Shown here: positions 18,491-28,456 of the stretch, piece by piece
How positions within the stretch are numbered: position 1 is the stretch's first letter
Layout: every line of letters starts with the position of its first letter
Assembly (NCBI GenBank): GCA_030446685.1
Contig: JAUJMV010000012.1
Location: 14,882-78,881, forward strand
Length of the DNA stretch: 64,000 nucleotides
Direction: 5' to 3'
DNA from: Thermomicrobiales bacterium
Lineage (GTDB): Bacteria; Chloroflexota; Chloroflexia; Thermomicrobiales; CADCWN01
Notes under the pieces: model-generated
What the model was told of the DNA's origin: nothing
Database searches by the model: none
What the model saw: the letters and a program-made list of their open reading frames with translations, nothing else
Position numbers and translations under genes: made by a program

Positions 18491-21400
18491 TCAACGCCCC
18501 AGAGTCACCCGCACCGTCCCCAGCTCATACGGGCGCACGCGCAGACGTACTTCGTGCGTGCCGGCGCGCTCCACCTCGCCGGTGCGGTCTTCGAGCAGGT
18601 TGCACGCCTCGGCGCTCGCGACCGGGTGGGCGAAGCGCAGGGTCGCCGGGCCGCGCGTGCCGTGCGCCTCGTAGTAGCGCACCACGACGCCGCGCCCGTC
18701 GAAGGCCGGCTTGACTGTGTCGATCACCAGACCGGGCCGGTCGCAGGCCACGAAGCTGAAGCCGGTCGCCCCGCCGTTCCGCGTCACGCCGCCGGGCGTC
18801 CCCGGCGCGAGGCGGGCGACCAGCGGCGTGTTCAGCGCGGCGGCGTGCGCGGTGACCTCCCCGGCGCGCCAGTCGCCGGGGTGCGGCAGCAGGCTGTAGG
18901 TGAACCTCTGCCGCCCTTGGTCGGCCTCCGGGTCGGGCGAGATGCCCGACTTGAGCAGGGTGATCCGCATCACGTTGCCGCGGATGTCGTGGCCGTACTT
19001 GCCGTCGTTGAGGAGCGCCACGCCATAGTCCCCCTCGGAGAGGTCGGCCCAGCGCTGGGCGCAGACCTCGAAGCGGGCGCGGTCCCAGCTCGTGTTCCAG
19101 TGGGTCGCCCGCTCGACGTTGCCGAACTGGATCTCGTAGGTCGCCTTGCCGGCGTGGACCGCGACCGGGAAGGCCGCCTTCAGCAGGATCTGGTGCTGAT
19201 GCCAGTCGATCTCGGTCACGAAGTCGATCCGCGGCAGGTCGCGGTGGATCAGCAGCCGCTGGACGATCGTCGAGTCGAGGAAGCGCCGCCGGATCTCGAC
19301 CCCGCCGCGCAACGGCCCCCGCTCGACGATCCGCACCGACTCGACCGCGTCGATCGGGTAGGACTTCTCCTGGTAGAAGAGGTCGATGTCCCAGGCGTCG
19401 TAGTTGAGCGGTTTGTCCTCGAAGGCGATCAGCCGGTTCGCGCGGCTCCCCTCCGGGATGACCTCGCGCCCCCCGCTCGCCGCCTCCACCCGCTTGTCGA
19501 GCAGCGACCGGATCAACCCCTGCTCGTCCAGCGCGATCCGGTAGAAGCGGTTCTCCAGCGCCGTCTCGCTGATGTGCAACCCGCCGTCGGCCGGTTGGGT
19601 GGCCGCCGGTCGAGCGTCGGATGCCTCGCCAGCACCGGCGGGCCAGCAGGCGTAGCCGAGGCCGGGCACGCCGATCTCCGGCGGCGCGACCAGCATCCGC
19701 CGCGCGCCGTCCGCCCCCTCCTCCAGCACCTGCACCGTCAGCGTCTCACCCCCGCGTTGCGCGGCTTCGCCCGTCGCCCACGCCCGTCGATCTGCGGTCC
19801 CTGCACCTCGACCGGGTCCCGCCGCGTCCACGGCGTCGCGTTGAACGCCACCAGTGTCCCGGCCGGTTGGCCCAGCTCGGCGACGATCCGGTCGAGGCTG
19901 GCGTCGCGCGCCGCCGCCGCGCCCTCGCCGACCTCCGCCAGATCGCGCTCGGCGTCGACGTAGACCTCGTCGATCGACGAGCCGGGCAGGATGTCGTGGA
20001 ACTCCTGCAACAGGAGCTTGCGCCAGGCGTCGTCGAGTTGCCCGCCGGGGAGCCGGTCGTCGGTCGCGTGGGCCGCCGCGCTCCACAGCTCCGCCTCGTG
20101 CAGCAGGACCTCGGCGCGGCGGTGGGCGTACTTGGTGCGCCCCTGGCTGGTGTAGGTGCCGCGGTGGTACTCGAAGTAGAGTTCCCCCTCCCAGATCGGC
20201 GTCTTGCGAAGATTCTCCGGCGCCAGCACCGCGCGCTCGATCGCCGCGAAGAGCGGCTCGGCCGGGCCTTGCTCGATCCGGGGCATCCCCGGCAGGTCGC
20301 CGAGCCGCCGCCCGGCCTCCAGCATCCCGCGGGTCGGGCCGCCGCCCCCGTCGCCCCAGCCGAAGAGATAGAGCAGGTTGTCGTTGATGTCCTTCTGATT
20401 GTAGACGCGGTAGGTCCCCGCGACCTCCTCGGCGGTCATGTGGCCGTTGTAGGTGAAGTAGCGCTGCCCGGCGGTCGGCGTGGTGATGAAGTGGGTGAGG
20501 ACTTCCGAGCCGTCGGCGCCGCGCCAGCGGAAGGTGTCGTAGGGCAGCCGGTTGGTGTCGTTCCAGGACATCTTGCTGGTCATGAAATGGGTGATGCCCG
20601 CGCCGCGCAGGATCTGCGGCAGCGCCCAGGAGTAGCCGAAGACGTCCGGCAGCCACAAGAGGCTGGTGCGCCGCCCGAACTCCGCCTCGAAGGCGCGCAT
20701 CCCGTAGACCAGTTGCCGCACCAGCGACTCGCCGTTCGGCACGTTGGTGTCGGACTCGACCCACATCGCGCCGGTCGGCTCCCAGCGCCCCTCGGCGACG
20801 CGCGCCTTGATCCGCGCGTAGAGCGCGGGCTCGTCCTCCTTGACGTAATCGTAGAGCTGCGGCTGGCTCTGCGTGAAGTGGTATTCGGGGTACTCCTCCA
20901 TCAGCCGCAGCACCGTCGCGAAGGTGCGCGCGGCCTTGCGCCGCGTCTGCGCCAGCGGCCAGAGCCAGGCGACGTCGATGTGCGCGTGGCCGGTCATCAC
21001 GATCCGGGGCCGCGCGCCGTGCCGGTAGCCCGCCAGCGCCTCCTTGAACGCCGCCCGCGCCGGCGCCAGCGAGGCGTAGAAGGCGTCCGACCCGCGCTGC
21101 CGGAAGTCGACGGTCGCCAGCGCCGCGTCGATCGCCCGGCTCAGGAGGGCGTGGTCGCCGCCGGCGGGGTCGAGGATCGTCAGCACGTCGTAGGCGGCGC
21201 GCAGATCGGCGGCGAGCGCGTGCGCCGCCGGGTCGCGCGCGGCGAGCTCGTATTGGAGGAGCCGGTGCGGCTCGGCGACCCGCGCGCTGAATGCCTCGAT
21301 CGCGATCCGCCACCGCTCGCCGCCGCGCGCCTCGCCGGCCAGCAGCAGATCGGGGTGCCATTTGTCGATCCCCGCGAACGGCTCGCCGTCGAGATAGGCC

Positions 21401-21714
21401 AGCGCCTCCGGCCCGGCCATCCGCACGTAGGGGGGCAGCGGCGTGTAGTCGCCCAGCACCACCAGCAGCAGCACCGTCTCGCCGGCCCACTCCGCCGGGA
21501 CCGCGATCTCGCCGTGCAACCAGGCGGTCTGGTTGTAGCCGCCCCACCGCCCGCCGACCGGCAGCTCGGGCCAGTCCGCCCCCGGCGTCGCCGCCGGCCC
21601 GCCCCGCCCCTCCGGCGCGACCCGCAGCGGCGGCAGCGCCTGGCGGCGGCGGTAGACCGCGCCCTCGATCTCGGCCACGCGCGCGGCGAACTTCCGCATC
21701 GTCACGTCAACCAT
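18491..21714 (-). CDS. Alpha-mannosidase, glycoside hydrolase family 38 (one frameshift)
   Basis: Cytosolic-type GH38 enzyme that trims alpha-mannosides. Catalytic domain motifs: 'MTGHAHIDVAWLWPL' (zinc His, Asp), 'GAMWVESDTNVPNGESLVRQ', 'LWLPDVFGYSWALPQIL' (nucleophile Asp and zinc site), 'FHDILPGSSIDEVY' (zinc His). The middle and C-terminal beta domains follow ('ALENRFYRIALDEQG', 'LLPHPGDW'). One frame change near 19,745 splits the ~1,070-residue product; both sides are good, so it is probably a single-base error. The start at ATG 21714 gives 'MVDVTMRKFAARV'. No signal peptide. Confidence 0.9.
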
Positions 21715-21918
21715 CGTGCCTCCATCCTCGCGCGCGGCGCCGTGCCGCGACCGGCGCATCTCGCTGTCGGGCTGGTCGCGCGCGCGGGACGCCCCGACCG
21801 GCGCGGGCAGCTTATCACGACTTGCGACCGGGGGGATGGCAGGACGCGCCGACCCGCGGCGGCGGGCCGTTGGCGCCCGGCGGCGCGGCTCCTGTGGGCG
21901 CGGCGGGCCGGGCGGGCG

Positions 21919-22358
21919 CTACTGCTCCAGGAGCGCGCCGAGGTCCTGGAGGATCTGGCGCAACTCCCGCAGGCGATCTTCCCCGAGGGAAGCGGCCCAT
22001 TCGGCTTCCACCTGCGCGATCGCGGCCCGCGCCGTCCGTTCCACCGCCCGCCCCCGCGCGGTGTGCCGCACGATGCTCGCCCGCCCGTCGGTGGGATCGG
22101 GGACGCGCTCGACGTAGCCGCGCTGCTCCAGGTAGTCGACCAGCGCGCCCATTGACTGCTTGGTGATCTGCGCCCGCTCGGCCAGATCCGTGACGCGGGC
22201 GCCCCCGCGCCGAGGTGCTGGAAGACGGTCTGGTGCGCGGGGCGGATGTCGCCGTACCCGGCCGCGCCCAGCGCCTCGTTGACGCGCAGGTTGACCGCCT
22301 CGAACGGGATGCGCAGCAGCGCGCCGATCAGCCGTTGCTCGCGCTCATCCTCGGGCAT
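21919..22358 (-). CDS. MarR-family transcriptional regulator (one frameshift)
   Basis: Dimeric winged-helix regulator. The N-terminal dimerisation helix 'LIGALLRIPFEAVNLRVNEA' and 'IRPAHQTVFQHLGA' are in one frame; the winged helix 'MGALVDYLEQRGYVERVPDP', 'TDGRASIVRHTARGRAVE' is in another, with the break near 22,200. Two frames reconstruct a normal ~147-residue MarR protein. It starts at ATG 22358, beside an inverted-repeat operator overlapping the divergent cupin promoter, implying autoregulation and control of the cupin gene. Confidence 0.85.
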
Positions 22359-22366
22359 CCTCCCCC

Positions 22367-22417
22367 TTGACAAGATGATAAGCCTGGCTTACTATAAAGC
22401 AAGGAAGGCTTATCATC
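22367..22417. promoter_or_regulatory. Divergent promoter with 11-bp inverted-repeat operator (MarR/cupin)
   Basis: Plus strand: TTGACA (22367-22372), 17-bp spacer, TACTAT (22390-22395), reading toward the cupin gene. Perfect inverted arms 'gatgataagcc' (22374-22384) and 'ggcttatcatc' (22407-22417) bracket the -10 element; the left arm lies within the spacer. On the minus strand 'tatagt' (22392-22397) can serve as the -10 for marR. Repressor binding would block both directions. Confidence 0.75.
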
Positions 22418-22562
22418 GTCCGCGACCAGTAGCGTAGCCCGTGCGCGTCGGCGGGGCAAGGCGGCGAGCGCGGCGCCCTGGCGCGAACCGGCCGGCGGGC
22501 GAGACCGGCGGCCGTGAATGGAGCGTCCGCGCGGGCGGGCGCCGAGGGAGGAGGACGCGCCC

Positions 22563-23060
22563 ATGTCCGGCAACGCGACCGCGCCAGTCCAGACCAACCG
22601 CGCCGACCTCGACCGCGCCGTCTGGTACTCCGGCTACCTGCTCACCTTCCTGGCGACCGGCGAGGACACCGGGGGGAAGTACTGCCTCGTCGAGGAGGTC
22701 GGGCGCAAGGGCGTCAGCGCCGAGCCGCCGCTGCACGTCCACGCGCGCGAGGAGGAGGCGTTCTACGTCATCGAGGGCGCGATGACCTTCCAGGTCGGCG
22801 AGGAGGTCATCCACGCGCCGGCCGGGACGTTCGTCCGGTTGCCGCGCGGCGTGCCGCATCGGTTCGCGCTGGCGTCGGACGAGGTGCGCCTGCTCAACCT
22901 CTGCGCCCCGGCCGGCTTCGAGGGGTTCTTCGAGGAGTTGAGTGAGCCCGCCCCGGCGCTCACCCTGCCGCCCGCGCCGGACGGCCCGCCGGACATCCCC
23001 AAACTGCTCGCCGCCGCCGCCAAGTACGGCGTCGAGATCCTGCCGCCGTCGCCGGGGTAG
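22563..23060 (+). CDS. Cupin-domain protein (quercetin dioxygenase-like)
   Basis: Single cupin barrel, 165 residues. Cupin motif 1: 'PPLHVHAREEEAFYVIEG' (His, His, Glu metal ligands); motif 2: 'PAGTFVRLPRGVPHRF' (His). Members bind a metal and either act as dioxygenases/isomerases on small aromatics or simply sense ligands. ATG 22563 follows 'gggaggagga'. It is divergent from a MarR gene with a shared operator, similar in logic to flavonoid-responsive regulator/dioxygenase pairs, but the substrate is unknown. Confidence 0.88.
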   Translation: MSGNATAPVQTNRADLDRAVWYSGYLLTFLATGEDTGGKYCLVEEVGRKGVSAEPPLHVHAREEEAFYVIEGAMTFQVGEEVIHAPAGTFVRLPRGVPHRFALASDEVRLLNLCAPAGFEGFFEELSEPAPALTLPPAPDGPPDIPKLLAAAAKYGVEILPPSPG

Positions 23061-23185
23061 CGCCGTCCAGGCCGCGGCGCGCGCGTCGTGACGCGGGGGA
23101 TCGCCCTGGCGAGCCGGCGCCGCCGGTAGAGCGCGGCCGCATTCGGTCCGCCCCCGCGTCCCGGATGGGGCGGCGGGAGTGGGGA

Positions 23186-23756
23186 TCACCCCACCGGCGA
23201 TCGGCCGGGCTGCGCGCGGTAGAGGTCGCGCAGGAGCGCGATCTCGGCGCCGTGGTGGAGGAGTTCCTGGTTCACCCACCAGGCGATGTCGAGGAAGGGC
23301 AGCGTGGGGTCGAGCCCCCAGGGAAGGCGCTGCGCCCGACCCGGTCGAGGTCGGCGTCGGTCGTCGGGACCAGCGCCGACCGCCAGGCCGCGCCGGCCAC
23401 CCGGAGCGCCGCGAGCGCGGCCGCGGCGTCGCCGGGCATCTCGTAGGCGTCGAAGGTCATGGCCCTGCTGCCGACCGTGTAGTCGGCGCGCAGCGCCACC
23501 GTGCCGGCGAGGTGGCACAGCCGCCAGGCGAGGGTGGTGAATGGCGGCGGGTCGGGCGCGGGGCGGGCCGACTCCAGCACCCAGGCACCGCCCCGAAGGC
23601 GCGCGCCGTCCGCTGCTCCCCGCGCGGGCGGACGCCCCAGCAACCGGGGACTGGCTCCCAGTGATACTCCTCATCGGTCAGGCCATCTAATCGCGTGACC
23701 AGGCGATCGAGCGCGAAGTCGAACTGCGCGAGGAGCGGTGCCAGCCGCGGCGGCAC
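23186..23756 (-). pseudogene. DinB-fold protein A (frame-broken)
   Basis: Four-helix-bundle DinB superfamily: 'LAPLLAQFDFALDRLVTRLDG', 'TDEEYHWEPVPGCWGVRPR', 'FTTLAWRLCHLAGTVALRAD' and C-terminal 'WWVNQELLHHGAEIALLRDLY' with the metal-binding His pair. The start is GTG 23756 after a strong 'gggaggagg'. At least one frame change (~23,600) separates the halves. DinB-fold proteins are mostly thiol-dependent metalloenzymes or of unknown role. It directly follows another DinB-fold gene. Confidence 0.7.
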
Positions 23757-24341
23757 CGGCGGGCCTCCTCCCTGCCGATCGGCGGCTTGCCCGGCGGCGC
23801 GGAGGTCGGCGGTGTGGTGGGCGTAATGCTCGTCGGCGTAGGAGGCGATGATGGCGTGGAGGGGCCAGCCGCGCTCGCCCTTGGTGGCGGGGCGCAGGTG
23901 GCCGATGTGGGCGTGGTCGGCGAAGGTGTAGGGGCGGGCCAGTCCGCCTCCGGCAGCGCGGCGACGGCCGCCTCCAGCTCGTCGGCCCAGCGGGGCGCGT
24001 TCGCCAGGACCTCGTCGAGCGGGCGCCGGCGGTCGATCGCCTGCCGCCAGCGGTTCCGCTGCTCGGTGTCGGCCAGATCGGCGCCGGGGGCGGGGTCTCG
24101 TCGTGGCCGTAGCACACCGCGGCGGTCGGCAACCCGCCGCGCAGCCCCGCGCGCAACTGGCCGGCCAGCCAGCGGTGGTCGGCGGTGAGGTGCGCCTGCA
24201 CGTCCTTGACCGACCAGTCGGCCCCCGCCGCCCCCGGCTCCTCCAGCGCGCCCGCGGACCGCCGCCACGGCCTCCTCCCATGCGGCGCGCGCGGCGCGGA
24301 TGCGCCCGAGCAGTTCTTCCCGCGTCGGTGTCCCCGCCATC
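23757..24341 (-). pseudogene. DinB-fold protein B (frame-broken)
   Basis: Begins at ATG 24341 'MAGTPTREELLGRIRAAR', then, with frame changes near 24,245, 24,100 and 23,945, 'GADWSVKDVQAHLTADHRWL' (helix 2 with metal His), 'WADELEAAVAALPEADW' and 'YADEHYAHHTADLRAAG' (C-terminal His-rich helix). The pattern is that of the DinB_2/ClbS-type bundle. Its stop cannot be found in a consistent frame before the next gene starts, probably another indel. Confidence 0.65.
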
Positions 24342-24634
24342 GGTCCTCTCCTTTCACCGCTGCGGCCGAAGCGCCGGCCGCGAATGCCGTAGCCCAGGCC
24401 GGCGCCCGGCCTCGGCATACGGGGATACTGGTCGTCGCAATCGCTGGCCGATGAACTGGCTGGCTGCGGGCCGCTTGACGCCAGCATCGCCCCGGTACAC
24501 TTCGCTCCGTGCCTCTCGGCCTCGGCCTACCCACGCGCCGCGGGTTGAGCCGCACGGCGTCCGCCGCGCGCGGAATTGCTGCCGGCGGAGGGTCGAGGCG
24601 CCGACAGCGGGTGACCGGGCGCGATACGCCCGTG
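24342..24634. other. Spacer between DinB-fold genes
   Basis: No gene supported. It holds the upstream region of DinB-fold protein B. A plus-strand TTGACG (24475) with TACACT 15 bases on has poor spacing and no gene to serve. Confidence 0.35.
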
Positions 24635-25182
24635 TCAGCGCTGGTTGCTGCGGGCGAGAAAGTCGTTGATCGCCGGTTCGTGCTCGTCGTACAGATGCCC
24701 GGCGCTGCCGGTGACGACCGCCGCGGCGGGGTAGCCGCCCAGCCAGGGGTAGCGGTCCGCCGCGAAGAGGTCCGCTTCGGGGAGGGCCAGGAGGGCGGCT
24801 TCGAGCCGGTCGAAGGTCTCCCGCGAGTCGTGCAGCACCGCGGCGACCGGGCGGTCGCGGCTGGCCTCGTAGAACTGCTGGTTGATCCGCTCGGTGTCCG
24901 CGTCGTCCTCTTCGTCGAGGTCCTCCCCCACGGGGGCGCCGGCGCCTCGTCCCGCACGGCGGCTTCCAGGCGCGCCACCGACCACCACCGCCAGGCGGTG
25001 AGGTGCGCGATGACGTCCTTCAAGGTCCAGTCGCCCGCCGCCCCCGGCAGCTCCATGCGGGTCGGCCCCGCCTCGGCGATGAGCCGCTCGAGATCGGCGC
25101 GCATCCGCCAGAGGATCGCCTGGAGTTCCACCCTGGACGAAACGGCGGCATGCTCTGACTCGAAGCTGCGTTCCGACTCCAT
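24635..25182 (-). CDS. DinB/ClbS-DfsB-type four-helix bundle protein (one frameshift)
   Basis: Starts at ATG 25182 preceded by 'ggaggg'. Residues 'VELQAILWRMRADLERLIAE', 'GAAGDWTLKDVIAHLTAWRW' and, after a frame change near 24,930, 'ERINQQFYEASRDRPVAAVL', 'LFAADRYPWLGGYPAAAVV' and 'HLYDEHEPAINDFLA' make the ClbS/DfsB arrangement, including the C-terminal histidine helix. ClbS is a colibactin-resistance cyclopropane hydrolase; this homologue's role is unknown. It is the third DinB-fold gene in 2 kb on this strand. Confidence 0.8.
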
Positions 25183-25389
25183 ACTCTGCTCCCTCCGTAA
25201 TGCAATTGTGCCGACACAGCTAGGGTCGGGGGGAATCCTCGCTTGGGGGAGGGACCGCGACACGCCCGGCCACTGACCCCCTCCCCTGACGTCATGGGCG
25301 GGTTTGGCATCGGGTGTCTCCTTTTCGCCGGTGCGACCGAGGCTCCCCTCGGTCACGAGCGCCGCGACCCTGGCCCGCCGTCGCGGCGC

Positions 25390-26694
25390 TTACCGCAGCG
25401 CCGCCCGCCACCCCTCCGGCACGGGGCCGGCGTAGGCGATCTCCCGCGCGCCGAGGAACCGGGCCAGGTCCGCGACCGCGTCGGCGACCGCGCGGGCGGC
25501 CTCCGGCCCGTCGGGCGCGCCCGGCTCGGCGTGGACGGCGTGGACCGTCAGCCGCCCGCTCTTGCGGTCGAGCGCCGGGTCGATCCGCCCGATCAGCCGG
25601 TCGCCGTGCAGGATCGGCAGCACGTAGTAGCCGTACTGCCGCTTCTCCTTCGGCGTGTAGATCTCGATGCGGAAGCTGAAATCGAAGAGCTGTTCCGTCC
25701 GCTTGCGGTCGCAGATCAGGTTGTCGAACGGCGAGAGGAGGGTCGTGCGCGGCGCCCAGTCGCCCGCCGCGATCCGGTCGAGGAGGGGCAGATCGTCGGT
25801 GTGGACGTACCAGACCCCCGGCCAGGGGCGCGCGCCGGCCCCGTCCGCCGCGATCCGCACCCGCGTGATCCGCCCGGCCGCTTCGAGATCGTCCAGCGCC
25901 CCCTGCAGGCCGGGATAGCGGCCGCGGATGAAGTGCTGCCCGATCTGCGCGACCCGCGCCACGCCGAGCGCCCGCAGCGACCGCTCCGCCGCCCGCCGCA
26001 CGATCTCCCCCTCGGGGAGAGGGTCGCGCGGCGTCCAGTCCGGCAGGCGGCGCTCGGCCAGATCCCACAGCTTCTGCCCGCCGGCGCGCGGCCGCCCCGC
26101 GACCATGATCGCGCCCTTCAGCCAGAGGTAGTCGAGCATCTTGCTGACATCGCGGCCCGAGGTCCAGCCGGTGGAGACCCAGCCGACCCCGCCCGCCCCC
26201 TCGAACTTCTGCGAGGGCAGCGGCCCCTCGTCGCGCAGGCGGGCGAGGATGCTGTCGTGCAGCCCGATGTTCGCCGCGACCCACTCGCGCAGCCGCGCCC
26301 CGGCGGGGGATTCGCGCTCCCCGTAGGACCGCATCATCAGGTTGTGGATCGGGTAGTCCTCGGTCAGGACGATCGACGCGCAGTGCGCCCAGTACTCGAA
26401 CAGCCGCCGCTCGTCCCAGAGGAGCCGGTCGAGCGCCGCCGGGTCGTAGGCGCCGACGCGGCTCCGCACGACCAGCAGGTGGCTCGGCGCGACCACCCCG
26501 ATCGGGTCGAGCTGCAGGCAGCCGAGGTCGCGCGCCACGTCGAAGATCCCCTCGGGGGTCGGCGCCGCCGCCGGCCCGGCCAGCCGCTGCTTCGCGACCG
26601 CCAGGCGGCGGGCGAGCGCCGGTGTGATCGCGCGCGCGACCGCGCCGGCCCCGGCCGCCGCGCCTTGCGCCTTTGCCCTCGTCGCCGGCGCCAT
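25390..26694 (-). CDS. YcaQ-type winged-helix DNA glycosylase (HTH_42)
   Basis: Related to YcaQ/AlkX, which unhooks DNA interstrand crosslinks. The diagnostic catalytic motif QxD is present as 'LGCLQLDPIGVVAPSHLLVV' near residue 58. Tandem winged-helix segments ('KMLDYLWLKGAIMVAG', 'AQIGQHFIRGRYPGLQGAL') and the C-terminal 'LLSPFDNLICDRKRTEQLFD' block are family hallmarks. The ATG at 26694 overlaps the stop of the upstream hydrolase gene (ATGA), so the two are co-translated. Confidence 0.9.
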   Translation of the reverse strand: MAPATRAKAQGAAAGAGAVARAITPALARRLAVAKQRLAGPAAAPTPEGIFDVARDLGCLQLDPIGVVAPSHLLVVRSRVGAYDPAALDRLLWDERRLFEYWAHCASIVLTEDYPIHNLMMRSYGERESPAGARLREWVAANIGLHDSILARLRDEGPLPSQKFEGAGGVGWVSTGWTSGRDVSKMLDYLWLKGAIMVAGRPRAGGQKLWDLAERRLPDWTPRDPLPEGEIVRRAAERSLRALGVARVAQIGQHFIRGRYPGLQGALDDLEAAGRITRVRIAADGAGARPWPGVWYVHTDDLPLLDRIAAGDWAPRTTLLSPFDNLICDRKRTEQLFDFSFRIEIYTPKEKRQYGYYVLPILHGDRLIGRIDPALDRKSGRLTVHAVHAEPGAPDGPEAARAVADAVADLARFLGAREIAYAGPVPEGWRAALR

Positions 26695-27275
26695 CAGACC
26701 GCCTCCGCGCCGGCCGCGGGGGCGAAGGCGACCTCGGCGGCGGGCTTGACGACGATCGCATGATCGGGGTGCGCCAGATCCTCCAGCGTCGCGTTGTGGT
26801 GCGCGATGATTTGCTCCGCCGAGAGCAGGCCGTTGGCGGTCGTGGTGTGCGCGTCGCCGACCAGCGTCACGTCGTAGCCGTGGCTGAGGGCGCTGCGGCT
26901 CGTCGCGTCCACGCAGTGCTCGGTCGCCATCCCGGTGACGACGAGATGCCTGACCCCGCGCGCCCGCAGTTGCCCGTCGAGCGGCGTCTCGTAGAACGAA
27001 TCGGACGCGCGCTTGCGGATCACCAACTCCTGCCGGCGCGGCGCGATCGCCTCGTGGATCTGCCAGCCGTCCGCCCCCGGCATCAGCGGCGCGTACCGCG
27101 CGTGGTCGTGCTGCAGGTAGATCACCGGCGTCCCGGCGGCGCGCGCCCGCTCCAGCAGGCCGCCGATCCGCTCCAGCACCTCGCGCTCCTGGTGCGCGAT
27201 CTCGACGAGCGCGTTCTGCATGTCGATCACCAGCAGCGCCGTCGCCCCCTCCTGTTGCTCCTTCGCCGCCTCCAT
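26694..27275 (-). CDS. Cysteine hydrolase of the isochorismatase family
   Basis: Isochorismatase-like alpha/beta hydrolase, 193 residues. Catalytic triad in place: Asp in 'LLVIDMQNALVEIA', Lys in 'ELVIRKRASDSFYET', Cys in 'VVTGMATEHCVDATSR'. Such enzymes hydrolyse amides such as nicotinamide, ureidoacrylate or N-carbamoyl compounds; nothing nearby names the substrate. Stop and next start overlap (26694-26696). Confidence 0.92.
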   Translation of the reverse strand: MEAAKEQQEGATALLVIDMQNALVEIAHQEREVLERIGGLLERARAAGTPVIYLQHDHARYAPLMPGADGWQIHEAIAPRRQELVIRKRASDSFYETPLDGQLRARGVRHLVVTGMATEHCVDATSRSALSHGYDVTLVGDAHTTTANGLLSAEQIIAHHNATLEDLAHPDHAIVVKPAAEVAFAPAAGAEAV

Positions 27276-27328
27276 CGCCCGGTCCCCTTTCCGTTCGACC
27301 CTCGCCCGCGTTCTGTACGTTCGCTCCC

Positions 27329-27357
27329 TTGAGTATAGCAGCGAAAGCGGTCATAAT
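27329..27357 (+). promoter_or_regulatory. Promoter of the WYL regulator gene
   Basis: TTGAGT (27329-27334), 17-bp spacer, CATAAT (27352-27357); predicted transcript start near 27364, 53 bases before ATG 27417. The overlapping minus-strand 'tatact' (27331-27336) could be the -10 for the divergent hydrolase-ycaQ pair. Confidence 0.6.
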
Positions 27358-27416
27358 CGGTCCTGATAGCGGGCGATCCGCACGTTTGTGCGAAACGAGG
27401 TGGGGGCGGGCCGGCG

Positions 27417-28367
27417 ATGTACCATCCGACGACGCGCGTCCTGACGGTCCTCGAACTGCTGCAATCGCACGGGCGCCTCAGCGGGCCGGACCTGGCGGCG
27501 CGGCTGGAGGTCGACGGCCGCACCGTGCGGCGCTACATCACCATGTTGCAGGACATGGGCATCCCGATCGAGGCCGAGCGCGGCCGGCACGGCGCCTACC
27601 GGCTGCGCCCCGGCTTCAAGCTGCCGCCGCTGATGTTCACCGAGGACGAGGCGGTGGCGCTGACGCTCGGCCTGCTCGCCGCGCGCGAGCTCGGGCTGGC
27701 GGGGGCGGCGCCGGCGGTCGAGGGCGCGCTGGCGAAGGTCGAGCGGGTGCTGCCGGCCGCGCTGCGCGAGCGGGCGCGGGCGGTGCAGGAGACCGTCACC
27801 CTCGCGGTGACGCCGTCCGCCGCCATTCCGGCCGGCGACGTCGTCGCGACCCTCAGCACCGCGGTGCGGCAGGGGCGGCGGGTGCGGCTGCGCTACCGCT
27901 CCTGGCGCGACGAGGAGACCGAGCGGGCGCTCGACCCCTACGGCCTGGTCTATCGCCGGGGCCGCTGGTTCGCGGTCGGCCACTGCCACCTGCGCGCGGC
28001 AGTGCGCGTCTTCCGCCTCGACCGCATCCGGGACGCCGCGCTCGGCGACGAGACCTTCACCCCCCCGCCCGGCTTCGACAGCCTCGACTACGTGCTGCGC
28101 TCCCTGGCGACGGCGCCGGCTCGCTGGGAGGTCGACGTCCTCCTCCACGCCACCCTGGAGGAGGCGCGCTGCCGCGTCTCGCCCGACATCGCCGCGCTGG
28201 ACGAGGAGCCGGGCGGGGTCCGGCTCACCTGCGCGGTCGGCGATCTCCCGTGGATCGCGCGCATCCTCGCCGGCCTCGGCTGCCCCTTCGTCGTGCGCCG
28301 CCCGCCCGAACTGCGCGCCGCCCTCCGCCAACTCGCCGCCGACCTGGCGCGGAGCGCGGAGTCCTGA
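27417..28367 (+). CDS. WYL-domain transcriptional regulator (YafY/DeoR-like)
   Basis: N-terminal winged HTH ('RVLTVLELLQSHGRLSGPDL', 'VDGRTVRRYITMLQDMGIPI') followed by a WYL domain ('VRLRYRSWRDEETERALDPY', 'LVYRRGRWFAVGHCHLR', 'FRLDRIRDA') and a C-terminal WCX-type extension ('ILAGLGCPFVVRRPPELR'). WYL domains bind nucleic acids or nucleotides and often control DNA-repair or defence genes. It is divergent from the isochorismatase-like hydrolase and YcaQ glycosylase genes, which are plausible targets. Confidence 0.92.
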   Translation: MYHPTTRVLTVLELLQSHGRLSGPDLAARLEVDGRTVRRYITMLQDMGIPIEAERGRHGAYRLRPGFKLPPLMFTEDEAVALTLGLLAARELGLAGAAPAVEGALAKVERVLPAALRERARAVQETVTLAVTPSAAIPAGDVVATLSTAVRQGRRVRLRYRSWRDEETERALDPYGLVYRRGRWFAVGHCHLRAAVRVFRLDRIRDAALGDETFTPPPGFDSLDYVLRSLATAPARWEVDVLLHATLEEARCRVSPDIAALDEEPGGVRLTCAVGDLPWIARILAGLGCPFVVRRPPELRAALRQLAADLARSAES

Positions 28368-28456
28368 GTGATGGGTGATGGGTGACGAAGACGAGCGCGG
28401 AAGGCTCTGGCTTCCTCGTCTCTACTCAGCGCTCAACACTCAGCGCTCAGCACTCG
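28368..28456. repeat. Degenerate tandem-repeat hairpin between convergent genes
   Basis: Left side has 'tgagtgatgggtgatgggtga' type 7-base repeats (28369-28386), right side (28426-28453) 'actcagcgctcaac' type repeats; pairing is imperfect and uses G-T pairs, closed by 'gacgag/ctcgtc'. It occupies the whole gap between two convergent stops. Confidence 0.55.

Noticed and set aside
24475-24501. Plus-strand TTGACG..TACACT promoter
   Set aside because: The 15-bp spacer is short and no plus-strand gene follows.
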